Shown: positions 17,825 through 27,080 of the stretch, piece after piece
How the letters are laid out: the number at the start of each line of letters is the position of its first letter
Numbering within the stretch: position 1 is the stretch's first letter
NCBI RefSeq assembly: GCF_017357825.1
Contig: NZ_CP046072.1
Location: 1,984,001 to 2,048,000, forward strand
From: Sulfurimonas aquatica
Lineage (GTDB): Bacteria; Campylobacterota; Campylobacteria; Campylobacterales; Sulfurimonadaceae
DNA length: 64,000 nt
Direction of reading: 5' to 3'
The notes under the pieces: model-generated
Databases searched by the model: none
What the model was told of the DNA's origin: nothing
Seen by the model: the letters and a program-made list of their open reading frames with translations, nothing else
Made by a program: the position numbers and the translations under genes

Positions 17825-18615
17825 TGAGTAAGTTTTTAAGTTTAGAAAATATTGAGAAGAGATTTCCAATCCCAGGAAAAGAGGACTATGTAGCGGTTAC
17901 AAATGTCGACCTAGAGATAAAAGAGAATGAGATCATTGCAATTATCGGTCATAGTGGCTGTGGAAAAAGTACGTTACTTAATATGATAGCTGGTCTTGAC
18001 GCACAAAGTGAGGGAGCGATACTACTAGAGAATCAACATGTAAAAGGACCAGGGCCGGAACGTGCGGTTGTTTTTCAAAATCACTCACTTCTACCTTGGT
18101 TAACGGTCTATCAAAACATAGAAATGGCTGTAAAAAAAGTAATGCCGGAGTTGAGCGCTTCTGAGCTTAGAGAGAGAGTAGAGATGTTTGTAAGCATGGT
18201 AAATCTTGACCATGCAAAAGACAAACTCCCAGATGAGATAAGTGGAGGGATGAAACAGCGTGTGGGAATTGCAAGAGCGCTCTCCATAAGTCCAAAAGTG
18301 CTACTTATGGATGAGCCTTTTGGAGCACTTGATAGTCTAACACGAGCAAACCTGCAAGAGCATTTGATGAGAATCCAGCAAAAAGTCAAAAACACGGTAA
18401 TAATCATTACACATGATATTGACGAAGCGGTTCTGCTTAGCGATAGAGTCATCATGATGACCAATGGCCCTGAGGCTGAGATAGGCGAGATACTAGAAGT
18501 AAACCTTGAACATCCAAGAGATAGAGTCTCTCTGCAGCATGATCCTGAGTATATTAGATGTCGTGAAGCGATACTTAGTTTCTTATATGAAAAATTTGCA
18601 AAAGATGATGAATAA
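17824..18615 (+). CDS. nrtD: NrtC/NrtD-type nitrate ABC transporter ATPase
   Basis: A 263-residue ABC ATPase with Walker A GHSGCGKST, Q-loop VVFQNHSLLPWLTV, signature SGGMKQRVGIARAL, Walker B VLLMDEPFGALD and H-loop IIITHDIDEA. It energises transport through NrtB, probably as a homodimer because there is no second ATPase gene. It lacks the NrtA-like regulatory extension of cyanobacterial NrtC, so it corresponds to NrtD. The stop codon lies in the loop of the terminator that ends the operon. Confidence 0.9.
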   Translation: MSKFLSLENIEKRFPIPGKEDYVAVTNVDLEIKENEIIAIIGHSGCGKSTLLNMIAGLDAQSEGAILLENQHVKGPGPERAVVFQNHSLLPWLTVYQNIEMAVKKVMPELSASELRERVEMFVSMVNLDHAKDKLPDEISGGMKQRVGIARALSISPKVLLMDEPFGALDSLTRANLQEHLMRIQQKVKNTVIIITHDIDEAVLLSDRVIMMTNGPEAEIGEILEVNLEHPRDRVSLQHDPEYIRCREAILSFLYEKFAKDDE

Positions 18616-18628
18616 TTCATCATCTTTT
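18600..18628 (+). terminator. Rho-independent terminator overlapping the nrtD stop
   Basis: AAAAGATGATGAA (18600-18612) and TTCATCATCTTTT (18616-18628) form a perfect 13-bp stem whose 3-base loop is the TAA stop codon itself. The right arm ends in TTTT. Confidence 0.75.
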
Positions 18629-18709
18629 GCCCTAATGTTTCTATACAGCGTAATATAATTACGTTATCTAGAGATATGAAATCTCATACTAATCAAAGGA
18701 ATTAAGAAG

Positions 18710-19948
18710 ATGAAAAAATTGTTATTATCAATGGCTACAGTGCCATTACTTGTGGGTGGATTAAGTGTAAGCGCTAGTGCTGATGGAATAAATATATTTA
18801 GTGATGCGAAACTAAAGGGTGAAATCCGTCCGCGTTTTGAAACGGCAGACGTAATAGACAATGGTAAAGATGCTGCGACATCATTTACAGCTCGTACACA
18901 TTTATCTGTGAGCGCTGGTCTTTTAGAAGTTGAAGGTTTAAGTGCAACTGTTGGTATACAAAGTGTAAATAGTTTTGGTTATGAAAGTTATAATAGTACT
19001 CTTAACGGTGAGACTACATACGATGTTATCAAAGACCCACAATTTGCAATGATTTCTGAAGCATCTCTTAATTATAAAACTGGCAAGACTGATATACATG
19101 CAGGTCGTTCACAATTAAATCTTGATAACCAAAGATTTATAGGCACTGTAGGTTGGAGACAGCTTGAGCGCTCTTATGACACAGTTTCTGTAACAAATAC
19201 AGATGTAAAAAACTTAAAAGTTTACATCGCTTACCTTTATGGAATGCAAGGAGTTGGAGCTGCTCCTACGAAGGAGACTAATTCTATTTTGTTTAATGCA
19301 AAATATAAAGTTATGGATGAGTTAACTGTAACTGCTTATGACTACATGATGGGTTCAGAAACTGACACGATGGGTATCGCACTAACAGGTAATATAGATG
19401 CTGGAGCAAAACTTAACTATCGTGCTGAGTATGCAATGCAGAGCGATCCGACTATGGAATACCGTGTAAAGAATATTAAAGCGGATGCGACATATATCAA
19501 CCTAGACCTAGGAGCTAATATATCTGGTGTTTTAGCTGGTGCAAATTATGAAGTTCTTAGTGGTACCAATAGTGCAGACAAAACCGCTTTTAAACCTTCA
19601 TATGGAACAAACCACAAATTTAATGGTTGGGCAGATGTGTTTTATGTAGCGGCTTCACCAACAAGCGGTCTCAAAGATGCAAACCTGCGTTTAGGTTATG
19701 CTGCTAAAGGTTTTGGTAAAGTACTCGCTGTTTATCATAGTTATACGGCAGAAACTACAACTGGTACAAATTCTGATGACCTAGGCTCTGAAATTGATGT
19801 TCTGTATGTTAACAAGATTCCAGGTGTAAATGGTCTCTCAGGACTTCTTAAATATGCATCATTTTCTAAAGGTGCCGCAACAAATGGTTTTGCAGCATCT
19901 CAAAGTGATAAACAAGTAGCATGGGCTCAATTAGACTATAAATTCTAA
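18710..19948 (+). CDS. Outer-membrane porin-like protein (copy 2, after nrt genes)
   Basis: A 412-residue paralogue of the porin at 10795. It has a signal peptide (MKKLLLSMATVPLLVGGLSVSASA), then INIFSDAKLKGEIRPR, the shared block RFIGTVGWRQLERSYDT, GSEIDVLYVNKIPGVNG and the C-terminal WAQLDYKF. Strand-rich composition and terminal Phe indicate an outer-membrane barrel. It follows the nrt terminator by about 80 bp with its own AAGGA ribosome site. The two copies bracket the nitrate genes, so they may be entry pores for nitrate or nitrite; the actual solute is unknown. Confidence 0.8.
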   Translation: MKKLLLSMATVPLLVGGLSVSASADGINIFSDAKLKGEIRPRFETADVIDNGKDAATSFTARTHLSVSAGLLEVEGLSATVGIQSVNSFGYESYNSTLNGETTYDVIKDPQFAMISEASLNYKTGKTDIHAGRSQLNLDNQRFIGTVGWRQLERSYDTVSVTNTDVKNLKVYIAYLYGMQGVGAAPTKETNSILFNAKYKVMDELTVTAYDYMMGSETDTMGIALTGNIDAGAKLNYRAEYAMQSDPTMEYRVKNIKADATYINLDLGANISGVLAGANYEVLSGTNSADKTAFKPSYGTNHKFNGWADVFYVAASPTSGLKDANLRLGYAAKGFGKVLAVYHSYTAETTTGTNSDDLGSEIDVLYVNKIPGVNGLSGLLKYASFSKGAATNGFAASQSDKQVAWAQLDYKF

Positions 19949-20045
19949 TCCATTTCTCACTTAAAGCGAGAGTATAATGCTCTTTGCTTTATAGCCCCTC
20001 ATTTATACGCATATTTTCTATACAATTTTATGTGAGCATCTTCTT

Positions 20046-20075
20046 ATAAATAATATATACTTTTATATTATTTAT
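20046..20075. promoter_or_regulatory. AT-only inverted repeat before the membrane sensor gene
   Basis: ATAAATAATATA and TATATTATTTAT are perfect 12-bp arms with a 6-base loop, ending 16 bases before the ATG at 20092. It could be an operator or an mRNA hairpin next to the AAGGA ribosome site. AT-rich palindromes arise easily here, so function is uncertain. Confidence 0.3.
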
Positions 20076-20091
20076 CATATAAGGAAATAAT

Positions 20092-20967
20092 ATGCAAGAA
20101 TTCATGCAAACATATAAAGACAATGTAGATGATATAGAAAACTTTTTAATTGAAACAATTAAAAATACAGGTAACTTACATAACCACCAAAAAGATAATT
20201 TTATAACTCAGTTTAAAGCATTTCCTTCATTAGAGTTAGTATATATTTGCAATAAAGACGACTTTACTCAAAACTCGCCAAATATATATAGACATGAAAT
20301 CAGTATGCTACAAGTAGGCAGCGATAGAAAGTACCTACTATCAAAAATCAAATTAAGTGATAAAAGCATATCTGTGTCGGCACCCTATATCAGTAGCGCT
20401 ACAGGACAAACTTGTATAACAGTGGCAAAAGAGGAAGCTGGTCAAATATTTTTACTTGATTTTGACTTAGTCATTTTACTCCAACGCCTTGGTCTTGTAA
20501 ACGTACATAAACAATTCAACTTTATTAGTAAGTCATTTTATATGATAACTGCAAATGTAATGATGCTTCTCGCACTCTTTACTGTCGGTTATGCACTCTT
20601 TGACTTTTTTCACTCTATTTTCATTAAAGAGTATATTTCCATTGAATCTATTTTTAAACCTGTTATCGCACTTACGCTAGGTCTTGCAATATTTGATTTG
20701 GCAAAAACTATTTTAGAACAAGAGGTAATTTTTAAATCTTATTCTAAGAATGGAAAAGCAGAATATAAGGTGTTGATAAAATTTTCCATTACTATCATTA
20801 TTGCACTACTTATAGAATCTCTTATGGTTGTTTTTAAAATTGCCATTGCTGATTATCATCAAATGATACATGCATTTTATCTTGTAGGTGGTGTTTCAAC
20901 TTTAATTATCTCTTTAGGTTTATTTATATATTTCACTAAACAATCTTTGATTAATAAACACTTATGA
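20092..20967 (+). CDS. Membrane protein with N-terminal Cache/PDC-like sensor domain
   Basis: Residues 1-135 form a soluble domain with the pattern RKYLLSKIKLSDKSISV, APYISSATGQTCITVA and FLLDFDLV, as in Cache/PDC sensor domains. There is no signal peptide before it, so the domain is likely cytoplasmic. Residues about 150-285 contain four hydrophobic segments. The domain closely resembles the C-terminal domain of the EAL protein at 12073. No output domain is present; it may act with a partner. Position after the nitrate transport genes suggests sensing of nitrate or a linked signal, which is inference. Confidence 0.6.
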   Translation: MQEFMQTYKDNVDDIENFLIETIKNTGNLHNHQKDNFITQFKAFPSLELVYICNKDDFTQNSPNIYRHEISMLQVGSDRKYLLSKIKLSDKSISVSAPYISSATGQTCITVAKEEAGQIFLLDFDLVILLQRLGLVNVHKQFNFISKSFYMITANVMMLLALFTVGYALFDFFHSIFIKEYISIESIFKPVIALTLGLAIFDLAKTILEQEVIFKSYSKNGKAEYKVLIKFSITIIIALLIESLMVVFKIAIADYHQMIHAFYLVGGVSTLIISLGLFIYFTKQSLINKHL

Positions 20968-21026
20968 AGATTATATTTCTACATAAAACTTAAGCTACAA
21001 TACAAAATATAATTTAAAGGCATATA

Positions 21027-22664
21027 ATGACATCAAATACTATTAAAAGTTCCAGCTTCTCTCTTGCCAAACGCAATGAGCTCAAGGGTGACGACTTTTA
21101 TGATGTAAAGACCATAGGCAACTTAACTGTAGCCATAGTCTGTGATGGAGTTGGAAGTGCCTCAGAGGGTGCCGAGGCAGCTAAAAGAGTAACGACTTAT
21201 CTTATGAACAACTTCAAGATTCGCCCAAAATCTTGGAGTATTGAAAAATCTATCATCTCATTTACAAAATCCATCAACTCCATACTCTATCAAGAGTCTC
21301 AAGTCAATTATGACAGATCAGAGCTTGTAACAACTCTCACTATAGTTGTTATAGAGGGAAACCAGCTGTATGGCGCGAATGTAGGAGACAGTCGCGTTTA
21401 CCTCTTTCGTAACAATAGTTTAAATCAACTCTCCGATGATCATTCCATGGATGAAGCGGGATATGAAAACGTCCTAACGCAAGCCATAGGAATAAGCGAT
21501 GACGTAACGCCATACTATTTCGAGAATATCCTAATGCAAGATGATAAAATACTCCTCTGTAGTGATGGACTCTATAATATAATGAGTGAAAACAGACTTG
21601 AAAAAGGAATAAATCTAGGGGCACATGCCTTAGTGAAAAAAGCATCAAAACTAATGGAAGACAATCTTCCAGATGATACAACCGCAGTAGTTCTAGATAT
21701 ACTCAAAGCGGATGAACTTGAAATCCTAAAAAAGCAGCATCTTATCATTCCAGAGAAGTTAAGAAAGGGAGAAGTAGTTGATGGCTACACTCTTGAAAAA
21801 TCTCTCATTCAAAATGATAGAACATGGTTATGTTCAAAAAAAACAAAAAAATACGTTCTTAAGTTTGCCCCAAAAGAGTCCATAGACAATGAGTCTATTC
21901 TTGACTTGTTTGTTAAAGAAGCTTGGAATGCAAAACGACTTAAAGCAGACTTCTTTCCCAAGGCCGTCATTCCAAAAAATAGAACCATGCGCTACTATGT
22001 AATGCAACTCTTTGAGGGTGAAGATCTTAGTGATTATCTTGATTCTAAAAACTTAAGTATTGATGATTCAGTTGAGTTAGCCTCTACTCTACTAAAGATG
22101 TCTCAGTATCTTCTAAAATTTGACCTTGTTCATGGTGACATAAAGCCTCATAACATTATGGTTTGGAAAAACTCTGAAGAAGAGATAGCATTTAAAATCA
22201 TAGACTTTGGAAGCATTACAGAGATATTTTCAACGCAAACAAAAGCGGGAACTCCAAGTTTTTTGGCGCCTGAGAGATTTCAAAACGAAGCGATTAGTGA
22301 AACAACCGAACTTTTCGCCATTGGGGTGACTCTGTACTTTGCTTTAACTGGAAAATATCCTTATGGAGAGATAGAGCCTTTTCAGAACCCAAGCTTTAAA
22401 GAACCAAAACCAGTAAGTTTTTACAATAAAAACATACCCAGCTGGCTCGACAGTGTCATTCTTCGCTCAATTGCCATAGATAAAGAGCAAAGATACGCTC
22501 ATTTTACTGAAATGAGTTATGAACTTAACAATCCAACCAAAGTCAAACCCTACTTTACAAAAAACGCGCCACTTATAGAGAAGTCTCCATTACTCTTTTA
22601 TAAGAGTGCTTTCACTATAATGACGTTTGTAAATTTTATACTAATATACTTGCTACTAAAATAG
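21027..22664 (+). CDS. Bifunctional PP2C phosphatase - Ser/Thr protein kinase, membrane anchored
   Basis: A 545-residue fusion. Residues 1-230 are a PP2C phosphatase: DDFYDV, VCDGVGSASEG, ANVGDSRVY, LLCSDGLYN and DDTTAVVLDI supply the metal-binding Asp residues. Residues 250-510 are a Hanks-type kinase: VLKFAP (catalytic Lys), VHGDIKPHNIM (catalytic loop, HGD instead of HRD), IIDFGS (DFG) and AGTPSFLAPE. The glycine loop is poorly conserved. A single C-terminal membrane segment (about 525-543) anchors it with both domains in the cytoplasm. Similar kinase/phosphatase fusions lie beside nitrate assimilation genes in other proteobacteria. The following two genes are probably co-transcribed and may be its substrates. 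Confidence 0.87.
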   Translation: MTSNTIKSSSFSLAKRNELKGDDFYDVKTIGNLTVAIVCDGVGSASEGAEAAKRVTTYLMNNFKIRPKSWSIEKSIISFTKSINSILYQESQVNYDRSELVTTLTIVVIEGNQLYGANVGDSRVYLFRNNSLNQLSDDHSMDEAGYENVLTQAIGISDDVTPYYFENILMQDDKILLCSDGLYNIMSENRLEKGINLGAHALVKKASKLMEDNLPDDTTAVVLDILKADELEILKKQHLIIPEKLRKGEVVDGYTLEKSLIQNDRTWLCSKKTKKYVLKFAPKESIDNESILDLFVKEAWNAKRLKADFFPKAVIPKNRTMRYYVMQLFEGEDLSDYLDSKNLSIDDSVELASTLLKMSQYLLKFDLVHGDIKPHNIMVWKNSEEEIAFKIIDFGSITEIFSTQTKAGTPSFLAPERFQNEAISETTELFAIGVTLYFALTGKYPYGEIEPFQNPSFKEPKPVSFYNKNIPSWLDSVILRSIAIDKEQRYAHFTEMSYELNNPTKVKPYFTKNAPLIEKSPLLFYKSAFTIMTFVNFILIYLLLK

Positions 22665-22699
22665 AATAATATACAAAAGATTTAACATAAAGTGAGTCC

Positions 22700-24019
22700 A
22701 TGAACTGGCTAGATTTTTTCCAAGAAAAACAACCTTGTCCCTTTAAATTTGGTAGGGATATAAACGCTAACATAGCAAAAGATGAAGAAGAACTTTATAA
22801 CAAAGCCTATGAAGCTTTTGATGCAAAAGAGATACTCGATGCATATGAGTACTTTTTACGCTCTCTTATTAACTACAGCGATACTATCTCCAATGAAAAT
22901 ATCATACTTGATAAAAATGAAACCGAGCTAAAGTTTGAGATGATCCAAGGAAGTGCAAAAATCAATGGGCTTGTTACAAAAGAGCATCTCTATGCCGAAG
23001 TAAGTATTGTAAAGAGTAAAGACGCATCAGTCGCACTTAAACGCTACATACTTGAACGCAACTATCAACTTACCTATGTGAACTACTTTAGTGATGGCCA
23101 ATACATTAAGTTAAAACTCTATCTAGACAACATTACGCTAAGTCCTCAAAAAGTTTTTTTTCCACTTCGAGAGCTGGCGTTAAACGCCGACTTTGACAAA
23201 GAGTATATTTTAAGTGAGTTTACCGATGTAATTCTCGAAGACTCTGCACATATTCAAAACCTTAAAGAAGATGAAATCCAAGTAAAATACAAACATTTGA
23301 AAAAGTGGATAGAAGAGCTCAATGCAAAAGTTTTGACGCTACCTTCAAATGATAATGCGGGAATGCAGTCATTTTTATATCTTAATATCCTTTTTAAAAT
23401 AGACTACTTACTCATGCCTAGACGCAAGATGTATCATAAACTATCAAAAAAGATTCAGTTATACTTTAGTGATGAGCATACCACCATGGAATCTAAAAAT
23501 GATGAATTAAACAAGTATGTGCTTAAACTTCATGAAATGAGTTATGAAGATTTTGCAACTAACTTTTATAGTTCAAAACAGACTTTTAACCAAACCGAAA
23601 AATCATCCTACGAAGATGTGGTAAACTTCATAAACGAATCACTTATAAAAGTAAGATGGTATAAGAATAATCGTTACGCTCAAATAATTCCTACAATATA
23701 TAAATATATCGCGTTTAACTGTCTCTATAATTACGGTCTTAATCCTGTAGTAAAACAACTTTTTCATACTTTAGTTGAAATACAAAACTCTGAGTTTTTT
23801 AGAGACCTTGGATGTGATGCACTTTATGACATAGGCAAACAGGAGTTTTCAAAAAAAGCTATTATTTCTAAGATTGAAAAAATCCACAATGAAAACAAAC
23901 ATAAATTTAAAGCACTAAAAATTCAAACGGATGAGTTAAACTTTAACTCTATGAATGAGTTTAGCAACAGCTTTTATATAATGCTTAAAACGCTTGACTT
24001 TGAGGAAATTTCAATATGA
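22700..24019 (+). CDS. Unknown cytosolic protein between kinase/phosphatase and protease
   Basis: I do not recognise a family for this 439-residue protein. It has no signal peptide or membrane segment. The N-terminal third (about 35-170) alternates strands and helices in a pattern like YbjN/type III chaperone-like folds (LKFEMIQGSAKINGLV, LYAEVSIVKSKDASVALKRY). The rest is helical and charged, with Tyr-rich stretches (KYIAFNCLYNYGLNP). It starts 35 bp after the kinase gene and overlaps the protease gene by four bases, so all three are likely one operon. It could be a substrate, adaptor or sensor; this is inference from context. Confidence 0.55.
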   Translation: MNWLDFFQEKQPCPFKFGRDINANIAKDEEELYNKAYEAFDAKEILDAYEYFLRSLINYSDTISNENIILDKNETELKFEMIQGSAKINGLVTKEHLYAEVSIVKSKDASVALKRYILERNYQLTYVNYFSDGQYIKLKLYLDNITLSPQKVFFPLRELALNADFDKEYILSEFTDVILEDSAHIQNLKEDEIQVKYKHLKKWIEELNAKVLTLPSNDNAGMQSFLYLNILFKIDYLLMPRRKMYHKLSKKIQLYFSDEHTTMESKNDELNKYVLKLHEMSYEDFATNFYSSKQTFNQTEKSSYEDVVNFINESLIKVRWYKNNRYAQIIPTIYKYIAFNCLYNYGLNPVVKQLFHTLVEIQNSEFFRDLGCDALYDIGKQEFSKKAIISKIEKIHNENKHKFKALKIQTDELNFNSMNEFSNSFYIMLKTLDFEEISI

Positions 24020-25104
24020 ATACACAAAATATTCTCGAGAAATATATTGAAAACATTATGCAGATAATGACGCCTTATGGAAGTGGAACTGGATTTATCA
24101 TAGATGACTTAATCATTACAAATTCACATGTTGTCGGGGGTCTTAAAGAGGTTGTTATAAGTGCGAAAAAAGTTAAACGCACAATAGCAAAAGTTATTTA
24201 TGACGACCCCTATTATGACCTCGCGTTTATAAAATATGAGTTTGATAAACCAAAAAATCCCCTCATTCTTGCCACTACAAATGTTGAAGATGGAGACACA
24301 ACTATAGCCATAGGACATCCATATGGCCTTAACTATACGGCAACAGAAGGTATAGTATCTCGTGCCGCACGACTTCAAGGGGATCTAGAGTACATTCAGA
24401 TAGACGCCGCGATAAATCCTGGAAATAGCGGTGGGCCTCTTTTAAACATAAATGGCGAAGTTACGGGCGTAAACACTTTTATCATTCAGAACGCCAACAA
24501 CCTTGGCTTTTCTCTTCCATTTTTTTATCTCCAAGATGCTCTTAGCGCGTTTAAGGCACAAGAGAATCAATCTATAATTAAATGTCCCTCGTGCAAGAAC
24601 CTAATAGAAGAAGAGAGTATAGAGCATGATTATTGCGGTGAGTGTGGTGTTAAGCTTGAGACTGCTAGACTTAGAAGAAAAGGTTACAATCCCACAGGTC
24701 CAACTAAGTTATTAGAAGAGATATTAGACTCTTTAAATATAAACGTTACTCTTGCTAGGCGTTCGCAATCTTCTTGGCGAATAGATGAAGGAAGCGCTAG
24801 AATAGACATCAACTACTATGAAAATGGTATCATTATAGGAGATACTAAACTATGCGCCATTCCAAGAGAAAATATAAACAGGGTTTACGATTATCTACTC
24901 AAAGAGAATGATAAACTCTCCTATCTTCAATTTTCCATCAATGAAAACAGCATCTATCTCTCCTATCTTATTGTCGACTCTTCACTCTCATTTAAAGAGG
25001 GAAGAATTGCGATAGAAAGACTGCTAAAATACTCAAACAGATATGATGATATACTCATAAACGAATATGGCGCCATAGAGCAAAAACGCGATGAAGAAGA
25101 TTAA
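24016..25104 (+). CDS. Cytosolic trypsin-like (S1C) protease with zinc ribbon and C-terminal YbjN-like domain
   Basis: Residues 1-175 are a DegP-class trypsin fold with a full triad: TNSHVV (His), YYDLAFI (Asp) and GNSGGPL (Ser). Unlike DegP/HtrA proteins it has no signal peptide and no PDZ domain. A four-Cys zinc ribbon follows (CPSCKN about 190, CGECG about 215). Residues 235-350 look like a YbjN/type III chaperone-like domain (RIDINYYENGIIIGD, LSYLQFSINENSIYLSYLIV). A cytosolic regulatory protease coupled to a kinase/phosphatase suggests phospho-controlled proteolysis. The start overlaps the preceding stop (ATGA). No close named family is known to me. Confidence 0.78.
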   Translation: MNTQNILEKYIENIMQIMTPYGSGTGFIIDDLIITNSHVVGGLKEVVISAKKVKRTIAKVIYDDPYYDLAFIKYEFDKPKNPLILATTNVEDGDTTIAIGHPYGLNYTATEGIVSRAARLQGDLEYIQIDAAINPGNSGGPLLNINGEVTGVNTFIIQNANNLGFSLPFFYLQDALSAFKAQENQSIIKCPSCKNLIEEESIEHDYCGECGVKLETARLRRKGYNPTGPTKLLEEILDSLNINVTLARRSQSSWRIDEGSARIDINYYENGIIIGDTKLCAIPRENINRVYDYLLKENDKLSYLQFSINENSIYLSYLIVDSSLSFKEGRIAIERLLKYSNRYDDILINEYGAIEQKRDEED

Positions 25105-25130
25105 AACCAACAATTTAAGGAAACAAATAT

Positions 25131-27080
25131 ATGTCAAAATTTTTACAATTTCAATGTGATCTAGATACTTTTATAGATGAGCTCTCTTTAAGAGTAAAAC
25201 AAAATAACGCCAGAGTAGAAGAGTTACTTAAGACAGAGAAGAAGACTTATGCAAACTTTGTAAAGGCTATGCAGAGTATGGAAGAGGAGCTAGAACTTTT
25301 TTTCACGCCTCTTTCACATCTAAACTCCGTTAACAATTCTGATAAAACACAAGAGGTATATACTCAAAGTCTTCCCATCATTACAGAGTATGGAACAAAA
25401 CTCTCTCAAAATATAGATATATACAAGAGCTATAAGGCAATTCTTGAGAATGAAAAAGAGACGTTAAACTATGAACAAAAAAAAGTACTAGAGTTAAATA
25501 TACAGCATTTTGAACTCTCTGGTGCGCATCTAGACGATAAAACCAAAGCTAGACTCGAAGAGATAAACATCAAAAAGAGTGAACTATCAAATAACTTCTC
25601 TCAAAACCTACTTGACGCTACAAATGCCTATGAGTACATCATCACAGACGAAAAAGACGTAGAAGGAATCCCTGTGAGTGATAAGGAGAGTGCAAGGTTC
25701 GAAGATGATGGCGAAACAAAATATAAATTTACGCTTCAAATGCCCTCTTATATAGCTTACATGACCTATGGAAAAAATAGAAAAATCAGAGAAGCACTCT
25801 ATAAAGCCTATGTTAGCCGCGCGCCTGAAAATGGAAAAATAATTGAAGAGATACTTTCACTCAAAGATGAAATGAGTAGACTTCTTGGTTTTAAAAACTA
25901 CTCTGAGTACTCACTTGCTTCAAAAATGGCAAAAGATGAAGAGAGCGTGTTAAGCTTTTTATACAATCTTTTAAATAACGCCAAAGAGCAAGCGAAAAAT
26001 GAACTCAAAGAGTTACAAGCTATCGCGCCACAAAACTTAGAAAGTTTTGATACGGCCTTTTATGCTGAGCTGCTAAAAAAAGAGCAGTATGATATAGATG
26101 AAGAAGAATACCGCCCTTACTTTGAACAAAAGAGCGTCGTAAACGGTATGTTTGAATTTTTAAACAGACTCTTTGGCATCAGTTTTAAAAAAGTGCAAGA
26201 GAAGCTTTGGCATGAAAAAGCTCTCTCTTATGACGTAGTGTTAGATGGAGAAGTAAGAGCCAGAATATATCTAGACCTTGAAGCAAGAGAGTCTAAACGC
26301 GGAGGAGCATGGATGCATAATTGGCAAGCTCACTCCATAGATGAAAAAGGAGATGAGAGTTTAGCGTCTGCGTTTGTAGTCTGTAACTTTCCACCATCCA
26401 GTGATACAAATCCATCATTACTTAGACATGACGATGTTGTAACTCTTTTTCATGAGATGGGACACACAATTCATCATGTACTTTCATCCGTAAATGAAAA
26501 TGAAGTGAGTGGAGTTAATGGTGTTGAGTGGGATGCAGTAGAGTTTCCTTCACAGTTTTTGGAAAACTTTGCATATGAGCCACAAGTCTTAAAAATGTTT
26601 GCATTGCATCATGAAACAAAAGAGATACTTCCTGATGCAATGATAGAAAAACTTGTCAAAAGTAAGAACTTCCTCTCAGCTATAGGAATGCTACGCCAAT
26701 TAGAATTTTCAATCTTTGATTTTAAGCTCCATGCAAAAGTTCATACTGAAGATGAAGTGCAATCTCTACTTAATGAGATAAGAAAAGAGACAGCGCTTAT
26801 AACAACACCAGAGTATAACAAATTTCAAAATGGATTTGCCCATATATTTGGTGGTGGATATGCCGCAGGTTACTATAGTTATAAATGGGCGGAAGTATTA
26901 AGTGCAGATGCATTTTATAGTGTTGTAGATGAGGGAATATTTAACTCCCAGACTGCTAAAAAGTACTTAGATATAGTCCTAAATGGTGGTGGTGCAAAAA
27001 GCATGGGGATTCTATTTAAAGAGCTTATGGGAAGAGATGCAAACACCGACCAACTCTTGCGTTTAAATGGCATAAAATAG
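25131..27080 (+). CDS. prlC: Oligopeptidase A, M3 family zinc metallopeptidase
   Basis: The 649-residue cytosolic enzyme carries the M3 zinc motif LFHEMGHTIHH (HExxH) with the third ligand Glu in SQFLENFAYEPQVL. The long helical N-terminal half and the FAHIFGGGYAAGYYSYKW segment are family features. M3 enzymes trim short peptides left by ATP-dependent proteases and can degrade signal peptides. Length is close to the usual 680. It lies 26 bp after the trypsin-like protease gene and overlaps the next start by one base, so it may share transcription with the kinase operon. Confidence 0.9.
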   Translation: MSKFLQFQCDLDTFIDELSLRVKQNNARVEELLKTEKKTYANFVKAMQSMEEELELFFTPLSHLNSVNNSDKTQEVYTQSLPIITEYGTKLSQNIDIYKSYKAILENEKETLNYEQKKVLELNIQHFELSGAHLDDKTKARLEEINIKKSELSNNFSQNLLDATNAYEYIITDEKDVEGIPVSDKESARFEDDGETKYKFTLQMPSYIAYMTYGKNRKIREALYKAYVSRAPENGKIIEEILSLKDEMSRLLGFKNYSEYSLASKMAKDEESVLSFLYNLLNNAKEQAKNELKELQAIAPQNLESFDTAFYAELLKKEQYDIDEEEYRPYFEQKSVVNGMFEFLNRLFGISFKKVQEKLWHEKALSYDVVLDGEVRARIYLDLEARESKRGGAWMHNWQAHSIDEKGDESLASAFVVCNFPPSSDTNPSLLRHDDVVTLFHEMGHTIHHVLSSVNENEVSGVNGVEWDAVEFPSQFLENFAYEPQVLKMFALHHETKEILPDAMIEKLVKSKNFLSAIGMLRQLEFSIFDFKLHAKVHTEDEVQSLLNEIRKETALITTPEYNKFQNGFAHIFGGGYAAGYYSYKWAEVLSADAFYSVVDEGIFNSQTAKKYLDIVLNGGGAKSMGILFKELMGRDANTDQLLRLNGIK

